A stretch of 64,000 bases of DNA from Phoebastria nigripes (taxonomy: Eukaryota; Chordata; Aves; Procellariiformes; Diomedeidae). Position numbers and translations under genes: made by a program. Below, in pieces: positions 1 through 14,670 of this stretch (positions are counted from its first letter, which is position 1; the number at the start of each line of letters is the position of its first letter). The DNA lies in assembly GCA_035582835.1 (NCBI GenBank), contig JAYKAV010000411.1, positions 952,843-1,016,842 of the forward strand, read 5' to 3'. Under the pieces are notes generated by a model. That model did not search any database, had not been told where the DNA came from, and saw only the letters and a list, made by a program, of their open reading frames with translations.

Positions 1-1288
1 GTCATCATAATAGACTATGCTTTCTTTAGGTGTGCATGAAAAACATCTTGTGTATGTTCTCTTAGTCTGAAATTACTTTCTTAATAGTAATTTATCAGTG
101 TAGGCAGCTGCCCTACGTTGAAAACTGTGCTTTTACTCAGGGATTCCACTTTTGTGTTGTATGCTTCACTTCCCAGCCCAGAAATACTTGCTCTTTTCTC
201 TAGCAAGGCCTTGTATAAAAAGATCACGCTCTCATGAGANATAGTTATGCCTTCGGAGTCCGTAAATCAACACATCTGATTCTCACATATGCAAAGTTTT
301 TAAAAATTATTCTTTCCTAACACTACTCAGATCAAATTAACAGGAACACACACTTCTCCCGGAGAAACCCACATGCAGGATTTATACATAGTTTTTCAAA
401 ACAATCTATTTTAAAGTCTTTTCACAAAGAATACGCAAACACTACTTCATCTGGTCCTGTACTGTCATGTTCAAATATATCTAAGAGACTAGTGGAATAT
501 ACTTTTCCTTGCAAGAGGTCATGCAAGTTTTNATTCTATCATAATGTGGTCTTCCAGGTGTTAGTGTTCTGTTTTGCTTACTGGGTTACCCAGCTGAGCA
601 AGGACAAAGGTAAAACCCTCTGTCTGAAATCCTCCTGATCATTTCAAGAAGCCTGAGAAATTGATTAAATTAAGGTACAACATTTTCTATCCACCAGTCT
701 GCTATGACTACTTTGAAGAAGAGATTTCTTTTTGTTAGGAGCTTGATTCTTTCATAGATAACCTGCCTTGAAATTCCTGAAGATGTACCACTTAATGACT
801 TAGTGCTTTCTTAATAACACCATCTTTGTTCAGTCTCTCAGCAACGTTATTTTCTGTCTTAATTACTCCCCATTATTACTGGTAATCCATTAGATCCACT
901 TACTCTTTCAAAAATATCCTATATCCCATGCACTGATTTTACCTAAGTTTCGCCTTAGAAACTTATTCTCATTCTTCAGTTCCCCTTTTACTTTCAGACT
1001 GCTGTAATTTATGTTTCTAGCTACTGGTTTTAGCAGGGTCAGCTTCACAAGTTTGAAGGGCTTCTTTATGGTTGAAATAGCTTCCTTGCCATTTAATAGC
1101 ATTTGCTTATTCTTGCTTCCTAGTTCCATTCTGCTGAGTGGTACGAATCTTTTATGAAAATCAACATTTTTTTTTTTTTTCCCCATAGGTAAAAAACTGA
1201 GCTCTCTCTAAGGTTCTTACTCCCTTCAATCTTAAAATCTTTTTGCCTAAGCAGTCCTATTTATTGCTGAAGTTTAGTATCCACTGAC

Positions 1289-1309
1289 TTTTTTTTTTTT
1301 TTTTTTTTT
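1289..1309 (+). repeat. T21 homopolymer
   Basis: A run of twenty-one T, equivalent to a poly-A on the minus strand. Nothing recognisable as a retrocopy lies to its right on the minus strand. Confidence 0.9.
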
Positions 1310-3094
1310 GTGTGTTGCACAAACAAATGCTAAATGTAGTTATGCTATGGTCAGTAAATATTATCATCTTTTTGAAAGAGCCTGTATTATAGAACAAACC
1401 AGTGTCCTGCCCTTTGGCCCCCCATTCTTTCTTTGGGCTGATTGTTAGATTACACCAGCACAGGAAAGACAACACACTTCTTGGCCTGGGACATCCCTTT
1501 CCCTTCCAATCTATAAACCAAGGACTTAAATATCCTTGGTGAAGTAATTTTGAAATTTTATGGTTATTCTTTTACTGTAATTATAAAAAAAGAGGTCACA
1601 AATTACAGATGGTGAGCTATTTTATGGCTATGAGATCTTAATGCTGCTATGTTATTAGAATCATAAAAACTACCAATGTGAACAAAGAAATTAAACAGAC
1701 AGGAGATAATTCTGATCTTTCATCACTAAAAACCAGGGAAGAGTTCACTGAAGTCCATTAAGTTGCACTAATGAGAATGACAGGGAATGCAAACATTCCT
1801 TCTTTATTCCTTGTTTTTACAACTCTTACATTTCTTCCTTTGTGATCATATGTCATAGTCCTTTTTTGAGATTACTGTACATGCTTTGAAGTTATCAATA
1901 CAAGTTTCACTCGCAAAATATCCTGCTAAAATATCCTGAAAAAAATCCCTTCTGTTTTGCTCTTTAAAAATAATATATGGCCTTACTTTTGTAATTGTCA
2001 TTTAAAAATATGTGTATTCCCTGTTTATGCTAACAAATGGTATGAAAAAAGGCGAAATAGAAGAAAACAAGGTCAAAACACTCTACTGGCACTGTTGCCT
2101 CCAGCAAGAACCAGTTTGACGTCAAGAGATCAAACAGCAGCAAACACTCTATTTTCAGATATCTGAAAGCAGTAATAAATACATACAAAAAAGTGTAATA
2201 TTCTACTCTGTATTGCATTTTTCCCCTTTATAAGCATTCTTAATGATTTTAAGTAATGATTGCTCTTTTGTGTTCTTACAGTTTGTCAGATATACAGTAA
2301 ATCTTGAAAAAAGTTGAAAAAAAAAAAGCTACTGTCAGTAACTAAAATGGGGAGGACTACTTTAAGTCCCAAAACACTCCTAAGTCGCACAGCAGTAACT
2401 GAAACATCCCTGAATTACAGATATTACTGACACAAAACACAATCAAATATACTAAATATCTATTAATAAAACAAAATGTGGGTTAAGTTCTCATTTTATT
2501 TATAATAACTAATTCATGTCAGTGAGCTACATTTTGGGTTTATTTGATGATAATTGTAATGACTATAGTATATATTAGTAGAATATAGTAATTTGTTCCT
2601 TACATTTCTGAATAATTAAGACTGGCATCTAATTTGCTGTCCCGAACATTTGCTCTCTCTTTTTTTTTTTTTTTTAATGACTCCCTCAACAAGTATTATA
2701 TTAAATGAAAGACAATGGAAAAGGTGAGGTAAAATGATGATGAAAGGTAAAAACAGTACAAGTCTGTTATAGCCACTGAAAATAAAAATTAAAGAATAAA
2801 AATTATAAAACCAAGAAATAGTCAGAATTAAATGTATCACTGCACTCGGATACCTCTCCCACAACTTTTTATCTTGCAACTCCATACAATTCTCACATAA
2901 CAGTATTTGCAATTTTAGATTAAATAAAATGAATTTTTAAAGACAAATTAACATCTTAATCCTGAATCTCTGAGATAGTCACTGTTATTCTGGCTAAAGT
3001 TTTTTGCTGTTTCCTGTGCTTCAGGGACAATTATTCTATCTAAGAGCAGTTCAACTCATATTGGAAACAATGGGAAGCATTAGTCATTTTGCAG

Positions 3095-3180
3095 AAGTGC
3101 ATCTTTGCTGAGGGCAACTGTGGCTTCAATCCCATTGAGAGCAATAGGAGGTAGCAGCAATTTTGGAAGAAGGAAGTTGT
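3095..3180. repeat. Possible ancient palindromic amniote repeat fragment
   Basis: 'tttgctgagggcaactgtgg', 'cttcaatcccattgagagca' and 'ggtagcagcaatttt' recall the palindromic sauropsid repeat with 'gctgagcacc', 'cccattgaagtcaatggg' and 'ggtgctcagc'. The match is weak and the boundaries are guesses. Confidence 0.28.
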
Positions 3181-5113
3181 CTATGGAATACTCCATAGGA
3201 GAACATTATTCATCAGCTCTTGCTGAATGAGAAAGTTTCAGTTCTGAAGAATAACAGCAAAAGAAAATCTTCAAGCCTTTAAAAATTTTTTATACACAAG
3301 ATTTTAGTATAAAGTGTAGGGAATAGGTATTATTCTCTTAATCAGATCTTCAGTAAACACTTGAGTAAAGAAATAGTATCTTTTAGTAATCTACTGAAAT
3401 TCCTAACAGATAAATTTTTACACTTACTTTAAGTCAAACTGCTCGACATTTATGCATTGGAAATCTGGAACAATCATTTTTGTGCCCCAAACTACGTGTG
3501 GAAATTTTAGGGTGGTTTGTTTCGTTTGTTCTCTAGGTAGCATTTTCTAAAGCAAATAGTGACTGAAGAATCCTGCAAAACTACAGGTGAAAATGATGTT
3601 CTTAAAATGGTGCTATCATTTGCTTTAAAATCTACTTAATATATCTGCAATTAATAACCTAAACGAGGTTAATATAAAATGTTTTAAATAAATTATGTTA
3701 GATTGAACTATCACTGGTATTTCCACCTCCTCCTCATTCCTGCTGCTGCAAACAAACTAACAGAAAAAAAGGCAGAGAAAACCCTTCAGCTGCTGCTAAT
3801 TGTTGAAGAACCAGAAGACATGCATATTGATTTAACAGACTGACCTAAAATAGAGGCACAGCCTTCATTCTTTTAAAAATGCATACGTACATGATTTTTC
3901 AACAATGTTGCTGAACTAAGATAATTTTTAAACATTCCTGATTCAGACTATGAAAACTCAGTCCAGAGTTCATGAAAAAAATGTACATCAAAATCGCTGA
4001 AATTTCAGATTTACAATTGTTTTAATGGAACCTAATGAATCCATTTAACCCTGACCAAAAGTTGTCACTAGGAAACAGCATGAAAGCACTTACAAAGTGT
4101 TGTCATTTTTCTATATTACACACAGTAGGTTATTATTTCCAATAGCACACATAACAAAATATCACTAGCAGCACTGCATACACACTTCACTCTTAAAAAG
4201 AATTACCTGTAGAAGCTCCTCCACTAATACGCTATAGTGGGATACTGACTATATGTTTCAGTATCTCCCTTGCTCTTTGTGCAAGAAAATGGTCTTACTA
4301 ACTCTAGGCAACAGGTTTGTTTGGTGGTTTTTTTTTTCCCTTTCTCTGATGTGGCACAACCATTAGCTATACAGATCCTGGAGGACAATTGTATCTGAAT
4401 AGTATCTGTGCACTGCAAAGACTTTAAAGAAGCAACAATGATGCACAATTTCACTTACATATAATTTTAATGATGTAAAAATGTACCCTCACTTCAAAAT
4501 CCAGGGTGTGTTTTGGAAAGACATGTAGAGTTCGTAAGAAATATTTTTAACAGAAACTGCAAACCTGAAGCTGGAGATAAGACGACTGAATACAAAACCC
4601 CCAGAGTACTATTTTAAAAGAGAGGGGTTTAAGGTTAATGCACTTGAAAAAGTTTTTTGACCTACCAACTTTCCATTTTATTAAATATTTTACATAACGA
4701 TAAATAAAATAAGTCACAGATAGTCAGTGGAATACAAATCATTAGCATAAATTTCACTGAAAAATTCAAAAATTAATTATACATCATCTCAAATAAAAGA
4801 GAAATCTGTGAGGAACATGCTGATGAACAGTTTATGTTAAATATCAAAATTTCCATAACAGGGGTATGAAAAGAGATTATGGCACAAAAGTATAAAATAG
4901 TAGAAAAAAATGTGGGAGGGATCAGAAGGAAAATAATTTTTTTACCTCTATTTGGAAAAGAAATACAATCCCAAAAGGCTATTGTTTATTATAATGTTTT
5001 ACCTTAGTATTTTCTATAAAATGTCCAAAAGAAAAATGAAGGAAGACAGCCCTACTGTACAACTTCTGTAACAGAAGCTGACAAAGGCTGACTTTTCTCC
5101 ATCTGCCTAGGAT

Positions 5114-5141
5114 CTAGTGGGATCATGCTAGTGGGATCATG
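5114..5141 (+). repeat. Perfect 14-base tandem duplication
   Basis: ctagtgggatcatg occurs twice head to tail without mismatch. Confidence 0.95.
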
Positions 5142-6089
5142 TGTAAACACACCTCTCTCCCCTACTTAGGAACTAGGTACTCTTTACAAGCCCTGTACCT
5201 CAATTATTAGAGAAACACCAAAAGTGTCAATGTTTGGCGGGGGTTTTTTTTAACCTTAGGACAGGCTTTTTAAGTTAAGCAATTGCATGCTAACAATAAT
5301 CATGTGCATTTATTGGAAATATGTGCAAAACTTTGATTAAGTTACTCTTTCAGATATGTGAACGCTAAATAAACTCATATTCCTTTTAATAAGAAGTAGA
5401 TAAAAGAGTATCAGTGGAGAAAAGAGTGTTTTCTGACTATATTAGGAGATATGGCTGAGAGTTCAACAACAGTCAACCTCTTCTATCAGAGAAGGAATCA
5501 AACAATGATTTTTAAAGACTACAATACACTATTAAAATCAACTATATACAGGAAAAATGTGATATAACATGAAGCTCAACATAAAGTTTTTCAGTGCATA
5601 TAATTACACCAATTACATTTAGAAATTGTATTTACTTGCCAACAAAGAAATAAGATTAAAAGGCAATTGTATAAAGTGACACCACACAACTTTCTCATTC
5701 AATCTTACTGAACATGGAATTATAGCAAGATAATATTTTAACTACTTCAAAAGAAAGGCCATCAAGTTCTAATTCAAAACACCAACAAAATAAAACATGC
5801 AATTTTCATACTCTGTGCTTTTCAGTGTGCAACAAAAACATTTAGCTAAGAAGCCTTTTGAGTTGTGATATACTGGTTTCAGATTGATCTAGAAAGGAAG
5901 GTCAATTATACCTTCCTGCTACAGTTACTAAAATTAATTTCTTTTGCAAATTTTCAAACAAAAACACATTATGGATTGTGGATCAAATTAATTTCTCAGG
6001 AATGTCTGAAGAATTACAATATCCTCACTTCAGATTCACTCAAGGGTGGTATTTCAATAGATCAGAGAGGAAGATGAGAGAGGGATACA

Positions 6090-6500
6090 CCATGGCTCTA
6101 TAGGATCAGATTTTCAAAGCTTTGTGGATGTTTATCTCTTCTTGAGGTAGATTGTCAACGATCTTAACAATCTTTTAAAGTCTGAAACTATGAAGGTAAA
6201 GACAGAAGAAAAGAGCATCCAAATATATATTTGAGAATGAAAAAAAAAATGTATCTGAGAATGAAAAATTTGCTTCTCATACCAAAGCACGTTTTGCTTA
6301 TTTATCTTCTGTTTAAGAACTACATTTTCAGAAGTATCTCGATTCTTAGCTGCCTATATCTTGATACACATAAATATCAGTATTTATGAATGGCTACCAA
6401 ATAAAGCTCAAAATTGAATCTAAGGTATCTCAAGTTGCACGCATCTGGTGTAAGACATCTAAATCAAAGCATATAGAAATTTAGACCTGTATTATAGCAG
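6090..6500. repeat. Possible ancient amniote repeat fragments
   Basis: 'ggatcagattttcaaagctt' (6103) and 'ggtgtaagacatctaaatca' (6448) recall words of an abundant old sauropsid repeat ('ggatcagattttcaaaggt', 'aggcacctaaat'). The sequence between them is not recognisable, so this may be two unrelated coincidences. Confidence 0.25.
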
Positions 6501-7269
6501 ACATAACAAGTGATTTTGACAGATTATTATCTGGACAGAACCATCAGGAAACAACATTTTCTTCAAGTTCTCTAGTGTACCAATGATCTTTCCCACTTTA
6601 AATTCTCTGTCAGCCTTTGGATATTTTTCAAATTATGGAAAACATTCCAATCTCGATCTGGTCTAAAATTGTCACACATTGACAATCTAAATAAAGAAAA
6701 CAACAACAACTAAAGGAATTCACCTAAGGAAATACTTTATTTAAATATTCTAAAACATGTAATAGTGATTTTAATCTTTATTTTTTGTTTATAAAGTTGA
6801 ATTTCTTAGTAAAGGTTGGTTTTGAAGACCAAATTTTGAAATTTCAAAAATTTTCAAAGAAGATTTTTTGACATAAAACCAAACAGAAATCTTTTTCTTT
6901 CCTCCAAACCAGAAAATGCTCCAAAACTAACATTTTCCACAGAGAATTCCATCTGTGTCATTCCTGCAAATTCCAATGCAGAATATTTTAATGAAAAAAT
7001 CCCGAGTTCTACATTTAGGGCTTCCTCCCTGTTTAGATTGCTCTTCTTCAGAAATACTACTGAGAACAGACTGGACTGACTGGTCAAATAAGCACATGAT
7101 CCAGAAATCCTTCTTTGTGCCACAGACAGATAACAAGAAACATTTTTTATTTTCCCCAAAAGAAAGAGAAGTTCCAGGAATAATAACATCTACATTTTTC
7201 AAAAAATGCTCTTTCTGTCAGCTGTAAGTCATGAAGCAGGGAAGAATTACAACATAAAAAAGGAGTAGA

Positions 7270-7372
7270 TGCCACTGCCATATTCCCTGGAGGTGATATT
7301 GAGGTAATGGGGATAGATTAGATGACCTTTGGAGCTCACTTCTAACCTTATTTCCTACAGACTATGATATCT
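7270..7372 (+). mobile_element. CR1 LINE 3' end fragment
   Basis: 'gatagattagatgacctttg' followed by 'gagctcacttctaacctta' and 'cagactatgat' matches the CR1 terminal block 'ttggactagatgacctccag', 'aggtcccttccaacc', 'ttctatgat'. 'attccctggaggtgatatt' just upstream fits the preceding 'ccctggagatattc'. Only the last 100 or so bases of the element survive. Confidence 0.65.
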
Positions 7373-10300
7373 TCACCAAGTTCCAGAGAGAAGGCAGATA
7401 AGAGCTGATTTCTTTGGGAAGGTATTAGTTAGACTACAACCACAACAGAATCGCTGCAAGAGTAAATGGATATATCATTCCTCATAACAAAAGTACTGAC
7501 ATTTCAAGGGAGACACACAAAGCCTAAGCAAGGCATTTCAGAGAGTAATAGAAAGTATCGAGTGATGTCAGTTATGAATACCTGAAATCTTGTGTTGCAT
7601 TCAGGTTGCTTAAATGTTATTGGTTACTAACTTTTGGCTGAGAGAATGATGCGGTTTGGGGATTTGTAACTTTTCAGTGGTTTAGTTTTCAGACACACCA
7701 AGGCTACTGAAAAGGCTTGGAAAAGTACGGGTTTCACCAAACAGAATAATTACTCATTCCAGTACAGCAGACACAGGGTATGTGACCAATATATCCCCAG
7801 TGTTGATGTGGACTCTGTGTAAGCTCCCTCCCAAGGTTGCTGTGGAAGCATTTTGTCTGTTGAGTGAAAGAAGTATTACTTCTGTCTTTAGAAGTTTTGA
7901 CAGAGTTTAGTGATCTGACTTTGGCTAGCCATCTTCTGGACACTCCTTACACCTCTTGTCTTGAAAACCCCTGATCCTGGAAACTTACTTGAATGTAATT
8001 CTCTGTGAAGACATATTTTCTCTCTCCAGGCTGATATATCAGTCTTACCCAAATTGGAATGACTTTCTCCTCCTGGTATTAGAGAGTCCTTGTGAAGGTA
8101 TGGCCAAGCATGGAAAATAGCTCCAGAGGCTGTCACTTTTAGGAAGAGGCAATGCAATTGAATCTATATACTTCTGAAATTGTTCTTAAAGTGGGAAGCC
8201 TGTAGGCAATTTAATTGTTCCTTATTTAAATCACAACTGAATACAGAAAAGTTACATTACCCCAAAAGATTTAAGTTGGTTTTGCTGCAGTTTGCTCACT
8301 GGAAAATGTATTATATTTCCTGTTTAGCAATTTTGCGTTAGCCATTCGTAAGTTTGATATGGTCCAGAAATATTTGTGGTTTTGAACAGCTTTATGACAC
8401 TTTAACGGTAACACCTTTTTACATAAGCCTGGTTAGATAAGCTAATACCTCTGTATCGTACTGATACGATTGATATTAATACAATATAAGATAGAAAAAC
8501 TGCAAATAGTGATAAGGCTTTTGTATGGCAACAAAGAGAAATGCCATTTCTGCCCATTCTAGCACGGCTGCACCAGCCGTTGCCAGAAATGTAACTTGCT
8601 TGCTTTTGTGGCTGATAACTTGCATGCTGCTTAGGCCATCAGTGACCATACAACATATTTTACTATTATACAGATGTTTTATTAGTACATCAAACTTTCT
8701 AAAAGGTGACTTGATTGCTTACAAAGATCAACTACTACCTATGCACGCCAAAGAAAACTTAAAGCCTTATTCAGGAATTTATCACTCTATTTCAGTGAAT
8801 CACGACCATATAATACCTTCACTTAAGACATTAAAAAGGGCAAAATAAATACAGCATGAAATAAAGACTGGTGTTTTCTTCTGTGTCAAAGCATTTACAG
8901 GGTACAGTTATCTACACGTTAACTGTGAACTGCTGCTATTAAAGCAGAACTTTCTCCAGCAACACTGAAGGAGACAGCTTTTGCTAAAGCCACCTTGGTA
9001 TAAAAGTAAGGGGATAGGAGGAAAATTACTCAGGGCAGAAAGCTCACAAAACACCCTGGTTTAGAGCAAATACACTGGCCAGCCTGATGCAAAGGCAGAC
9101 TGGTGAGGAGGAATGTTACGAATTGAAGTGAGGAGCTGCTGTGCAGTGGTTTTACCTTGCAGTGCATACCACTCCCTATAAAAAATTAACGTAGGCTCCA
9201 TGTGTTTGAACCTGACTCTTTAGAACTAGATCGATTCCCAGTCTTCAGGTCTTCAGGCTGCTGCCTGTTATGCAGTCCATTTTCCTGATTTTCATTTCTG
9301 TTTTGCTACTCCTATTACAGACCTTGGATGTGCACTCATATTCCTTACCCACAGGCGGCAGGACCCTATTCATTGCAAGTATCACCACACAGAGTTATTT
9401 TTAAGTGATGATCTTGAAACCCTGAAACTACCTTGTTATCTTACTTATTCTCAGCCAGACAAATAAACTTCTAGTACTTATTCTTTCACTATTGCTTCCA
9501 GGGAAAACAACACCTGCCCACTTCCCCTGTTATAACTCTTCCAGGTTCATGCCAAGCCCCCAACAGAAAAAACTCTTCCCATGCATACATTTGACAACTT
9601 CATGTAAACAAAGCACATCTTGCATCACTCCACAGCTATTTTCAACCATTTACTCCCATCCATCTCATGAAGCAATGGCAGTTCCCACGATGCCAAATCA
9701 TCTATTGATAATTACGCGTTGCCATACTTGCTTCCCTACAAATATGGAACTATNTAGCTCCTCTAATACCATTTTATATCTTCGTTTTTAATCTTTTAAA
9801 CAATGTCAACAGGTTGCAAATTGTTGTCTCATAAATGTCACCTTTGTAATTTACCAGTTTTAAGTAGGGATCAGAGTCTAATTCCTTGCCCCTTTTCCAA
9901 TAGTCGCTTTATCATTTTACTGTTGTATTCCACAACCCTTTGGACTAAGCATACAGGAATGAGACACACAAACCCAGTCTACAAGTTAGTTACTTAAACT
10001 GCCTGCTAAGCTGAAGCCTAATGTCTGACATTAATAAGTCTACTGAAAAAAATCTTTGGTATGCACAAAGATTTGCTTAGCTATGTTATCTTCTGGTAAA
10101 CTGTCTCAGGGAAGCCTAGCACAAGTCCAACAAGTAGTCTACTTTTCTTCTAGAAAACACGTGCAAGTGCATGCATACCCCTTTTTTGGGGGGAAGAGTG
10201 GGGACAACAGCAACTTCTTGTGTTAAAAATCTGTCCTTTTTGGCAATTTTGATGGTATTTTTAGGATTTGTGACAAGTATTCACAACTCCTTTACAGTTA

Positions 10301-12899
10301 CTGTTATCGTGAAAGCAAAATAAAATGTCTCTATAATCTCTTAGATTTATCTGTTTGTGGATAATTTTCAGATATTAATTGAACACTTCAGAGAAAGCTA
10401 GTTGCCTATAAACAAAGGTTCATTTAGGTCAAGAACTTTTCAATGCACTGAATGGAAGGCCACACCACTACAAGCTCATAGCCTTAATCATCCACCATTG
10501 GGTCTTACCTTAAGTTGTTGTTCTGGCATATAGCCCATATTTTATCAGTGATCAGAAAACAGCATTTTAATCAAAACAACATGAATAGTGCAATATATAT
10601 ATAATAAGCATATTTTGCTTACATACACTAAAAATGTACATACAAACCTCTCAATTTACCTTAGTCATTGTTCTGAAATGCTATATAAACATGACTGAAA
10701 CCAAGAAATCTTCTATAAATGCATATTAAAAGTGCATATGAAATAGCAATTTAAAAGTGATTTCACTATCCTTACAGATTTAACAGTGTATTGCCAGGCT
10801 TAGATAACACTGATGTAAGCTCAGTAGTTAGTCCAAGCGAATGCCAACTCACTCAGATAGGAATTCAGGGCAATCATCCAGCCCCAAAGGAGGATAGATG
10901 TGGAAGAGTTTTGCCTGCCAAATTAGTAATGTCCCTGATACGAACATATGAGGTGACAGAAAGGGCACCCTGATGACATGCATCACCTTTACTCTGGTAA
11001 AGAACTTCCCTGTCAATGAAATTCTCTCTGCCAATTATTTATGCTGCATTTTATACAGCTATGCAGCACAAAAGTAGAGGAGAAAAACCACAAGCCAGCG
11101 CTTTTAACTTTCAAAATAAAACGAAATTTCTACATAATGAGGGACATCAATAACTTTCTATATGATGTAATCCCGTCCTCTGTCTCCTGAAGCTGAATGC
11201 TCCTGGAGCTAAGGAGCTGGGCTTTTTTTCTAGTTGAAAAGAGATGCCAAATTCATCATTCTGTTTTTAAGTAACAGATATTTTAATAATATACAGAAGA
11301 ATTTTACTTCCATGCTCATTTACTGAGGCCACTGTGATCAAACTGTGCAAACAGTGAAGCAAAATGAAAGTACATTGTTTCAGAAGAAGATTATCCTCCA
11401 CGTATCAAAAAACTGCACAAGAATGGCTTTTCACAATGTTTTCCTGGATGTCAAAAATAATCCAGCCAAGCTTATGATTAATTTTTACACAAGATGTTAC
11501 TAAAAGATTAAAACTGTTGTGATATCCAGTGCGTGAAAGTTAACTTAGTTCACTCAAAACAAATCTGCTTTAAGATGATGTAATCCAGTACTGATTCTCC
11601 TAATTGCTTAGCTTTTGCCACAGGCCATAAATGTGTCAGTTCTCTCTTCTTGATTGCTACTGTAGTACAGTGATAAAACAAGTAGAACACAAGTGGCTGT
11701 CTAACGCTTTGGTTATTAGCCACAAGTGTTAAAGCAGATTAAAAGTTGTTGAAAGGTCATATTTGTAATTGAAGTGAACCAAAGAAGGACGATACTGGTC
11801 TTTACTTCATCCCTTCACATAATATAGCTCAAGCTTTAAAAGGTTAATATGCAAAAGGATACTATTATATCCTCCGCTTTAAGAAATGCACTTATTTAAT
11901 ATCAATTAACCTCTTTCTCCAATACACATAAACTGATACAAACAGTTAAGGAAAACTTCAAATAGACAGGAATGTCTGGGCAGAAGGTACACAATCTCAG
12001 CACTCCTCACAAATGAAAGAATTATTAATCTTAATGTACAGTTGATGAGGACTATGATCTCTGAACTTCTAATGTTTTTCTGGTAACATGCTCATTTCTT
12101 TTCCTTGCAGTTCTCTCTTTTACGATAGCCTCCCAGAACTGAACAAACCTGTCTGCTGGAACTGAGGTTTTATAGTCTTGAGGCAAAATCCTGGTCCATT
12201 GTTATCAGTGTTTCAATCTGACAGTGCTAGACCAGTGTCTTTGAGTTAAGGTGCTTGAGCAGTTGCAACAGTTCCCACTCCGGACCACTGTTACCTGTTT
12301 ACAAATAAATCGACAGTGAGAAAACTGTGCTTTCCAAGGTACTACTACACTGCTATTCTATATGGTGTTCTCAATCTTTGTAGATTAGTGATGTTCCATG
12401 AATAAGAGGTATGGGTTTTTCTTTGAAATAAAGAACAGCATTACCTACATCACTGCCAAGTTGGAAGTAAATGATCCTGACTAAGCAGTCATGGATAGTA
12501 AGTAGTACGGATCAAAGTCCTAATGGGTTCCTTACTGTTGTGTGCAACAGACAACCAAGTCACACTGGAGAACAGGATGACTAACCCCCATAAGCTCCTA
12601 TCATTAAGGTGAAGGGGAGAAAAAATTCTGTCTTCTCATTAGAGATTAACATCATGTGACATATGTCAACAACATGAAACTGCTAGTTCTAAAAATTCAT
12701 GGAATTTCTAAAACCATATTAAAATGTCTTAACTGAAAAATCATTAAGAGAGTCAACATAGGGAAGTGACACATTAAACCTCATCTTGAAAGATAGAGAG
12801 ATTGATTGTGGAACTACAAATCAGAGAGTTTAGAGTCAAGCTATCACGAGTCAACACATTTGTCACGAAAAAGATGGCATACAACCCAAACTCAAATAC
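7373..12899. other. No gene seen; unassigned DNA
   Basis: The longest open frame (8525-8848, plus strand, 107 codons) has no recognisable domain. It is followed by two AATAAA words (8845 and 8860), which are common by chance in AT-rich DNA. 7700-8160 and 9490-9950 are less AT-rich and could be unrecognised old repeats. Confidence 0.65.
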
Positions 12900-14665
12900 A
12901 GATTCGATGTTTTTAAAAGACCAATTTCACAATGTGAAAATAATTCTAAGCTAAATCAGAGTGAGAAAAGAATTTGAACACAGAAATGCTCACAGGAAAT
13001 GAAAGCTGTTCAGAATTCTTGTTTCTAATGCCCATAAAACCATTTTTCCAAATCTAAGAAAAATCTACGTAGATTAAAAAAAATTGTTAAAAAAAAAATC
13101 TAATATTTAAAGAAGAAGATACTGAAGCTAGAAAATGTATCAAAAGAAGCAAATAGATGTAAAAAGAAATCAATTGTTGGAAGATTTAAGGATAATTTAA
13201 ATGAGCCTCAAGACATACTAGGAACAACAGAGGATCTATAAATCGTATCCATCACAAATCATGCAGAAGAGGTTGGAAAGTTCAATAAATAATTATTTTC
13301 AGCATTTGGGAAATAAAGCAGGATAACCTGCTCTGATCAAGTGATCAGGATATAGTTCCTTTTCAACAGTATCTCAGGAAGATATTCAACAACAGCTACT
13401 ACAGTCAGATATTTTTCAATCAGTATACATATGGCTAGCTTGTAGCTGAGAGTTCTATGATAGCCTAGCAGTTCCTTGCACAATTAACGCTGATTTTTAA
13501 CGTATCTCAGAACTACGGAGAAGTTCCAGAAGACTGGATGAAAACCAGTACTATATCAGTATTCAACAAATGGCAAATGAAATAACCCAGGTAGCTCTGA
13601 CAACTTGATACTGGTCCTGGATACAGTAATGGAATGGCCATTACAAGATTTTGATTAATAAGAAGTTAAAGGAGGACAATATAATTAATGCCAGTCAGTA
13701 TAGGTTTATGGCTGACAAAGATTGTGCTGATGAAGCTTCTGTAAAGCAACAAATATTTGGATTCTAAAATTATACTGACAGAAATTCAGCATGGCACAAA
13801 CAACTAAGATCTCAAAATGGAAGTTACTATTAAGAGCATATATTTCTCCTGAGATCCTGGGGTGGTATAGTTTTGACCTTATGTCATTTAACATCTTCAC
13901 CTGGAAACATAAAATCATTACAGATACAATTTGCAGATAGCATAAAAGCTGATGTAGGGGATAATCATGAAGACGACAGTTCAATGGTACAGTGTGGTCT
14001 GGATTTCTTGATAATATGGATGCATGCAAGCAATTTGTGGTTCAATACTACCAAATGTAAACTCACACACCTAGGAAAAAAGAATTCTATAAACGCTTCT
14101 GCGATGAGAGACTCAGTTCTCCAAAGGGTTAATGTTAATTCCTATTTGTGGGCAGGGAATATTGCCCGCAAAAAAGGCATTACATTTCCTTCCTAGCTAA
14201 TATGGCTGCTAGTAAATACTAGTGTCAGCGCTGATGTCTGCAATTCAAAAGGTTTCAGAGAAGAATTATGAAATTTATTAAAGAACTGTTTAAACGGAAA
14301 CGTAAAAGGAGATCTATTAATTTTGCTTATAAAACAGAAGGTGAGGAGGGAGCCCACTGGGAAATGTACGAGCACCTACATGGGGAAAAAACTGATAACA
14401 GAGGTCCCTAATTGAAAAGGCAAAGTTTTAACAAGATTCATCAGCTGGAAGCTGAAACTAACAAACAAACAAAAACATCAAATATGAATTTGTCAACAGT
14501 GAGACAGTAACTGCCAATTATTTTGGTGGCTTGTATATCATTGAAAATTTCATTAACATTTTTGAAGATGCTTTTGATTTTCTTCAGAGGAAACTCAGGA
14601 AATTCCCAGTCTTAGAGGTTTAAACAGGGAGTTGAACTGACTGACCACAAACGTTCCACGAAAAT
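12900..14665 (+). mobile_element. Ancient CR1-family LINE, heavily decayed
   Basis: This is a long plus-strand remnant of an old amniote CR1. Landmarks appear in the right order: 'ttttcagcatttggg' (13300), 'gaagttccagaagactgga' (13520, upstream of the polymerase core), 'gcagatagcataaaagctg' (13934, the decayed polymerase box), 'ccaaatgtaaactcac' then 'ctaggaaaaaagaa' (14050), 'cagagaagaattatgaaa' (14256), and 'cacctacatggggaaaa' (14374). It ends near 14640 with 'gttgaactgactgaccac', which fits the usual 3' end 'ggactagatgatcac'. The reading frame is destroyed. The 5' limit is uncertain and could lie 100 bases further left. Confidence 0.85.
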
Positions 14666-14670
14666 GTGAA

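Larger units (their letters stand above)
1..7265. other. No gene seen; AT-rich unassigned DNA
   Basis: Short poly-T tracts, a 14-base duplication and two doubtful ancient repeat fragments (listed separately) are all I can support. Open frames are at most 111 codons, overlap each other on both strands and show no domain. Confidence 0.7.

Noticed and set aside
8525..8848. 107-codon plus-strand open frame followed by AATAAA words
   Set aside because: No recognisable domain, no splice or promoter context. Frames of this size occur many times in the window on both strands, and AATAAA is common in AT-rich DNA.
9492..9791. 99-codon plus-strand frame rich in S, T, P and H
   Set aside because: Pyrimidine-rich low-complexity translation, with an N inside. 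Resembles translation of non-coding C/T-rich DNA.
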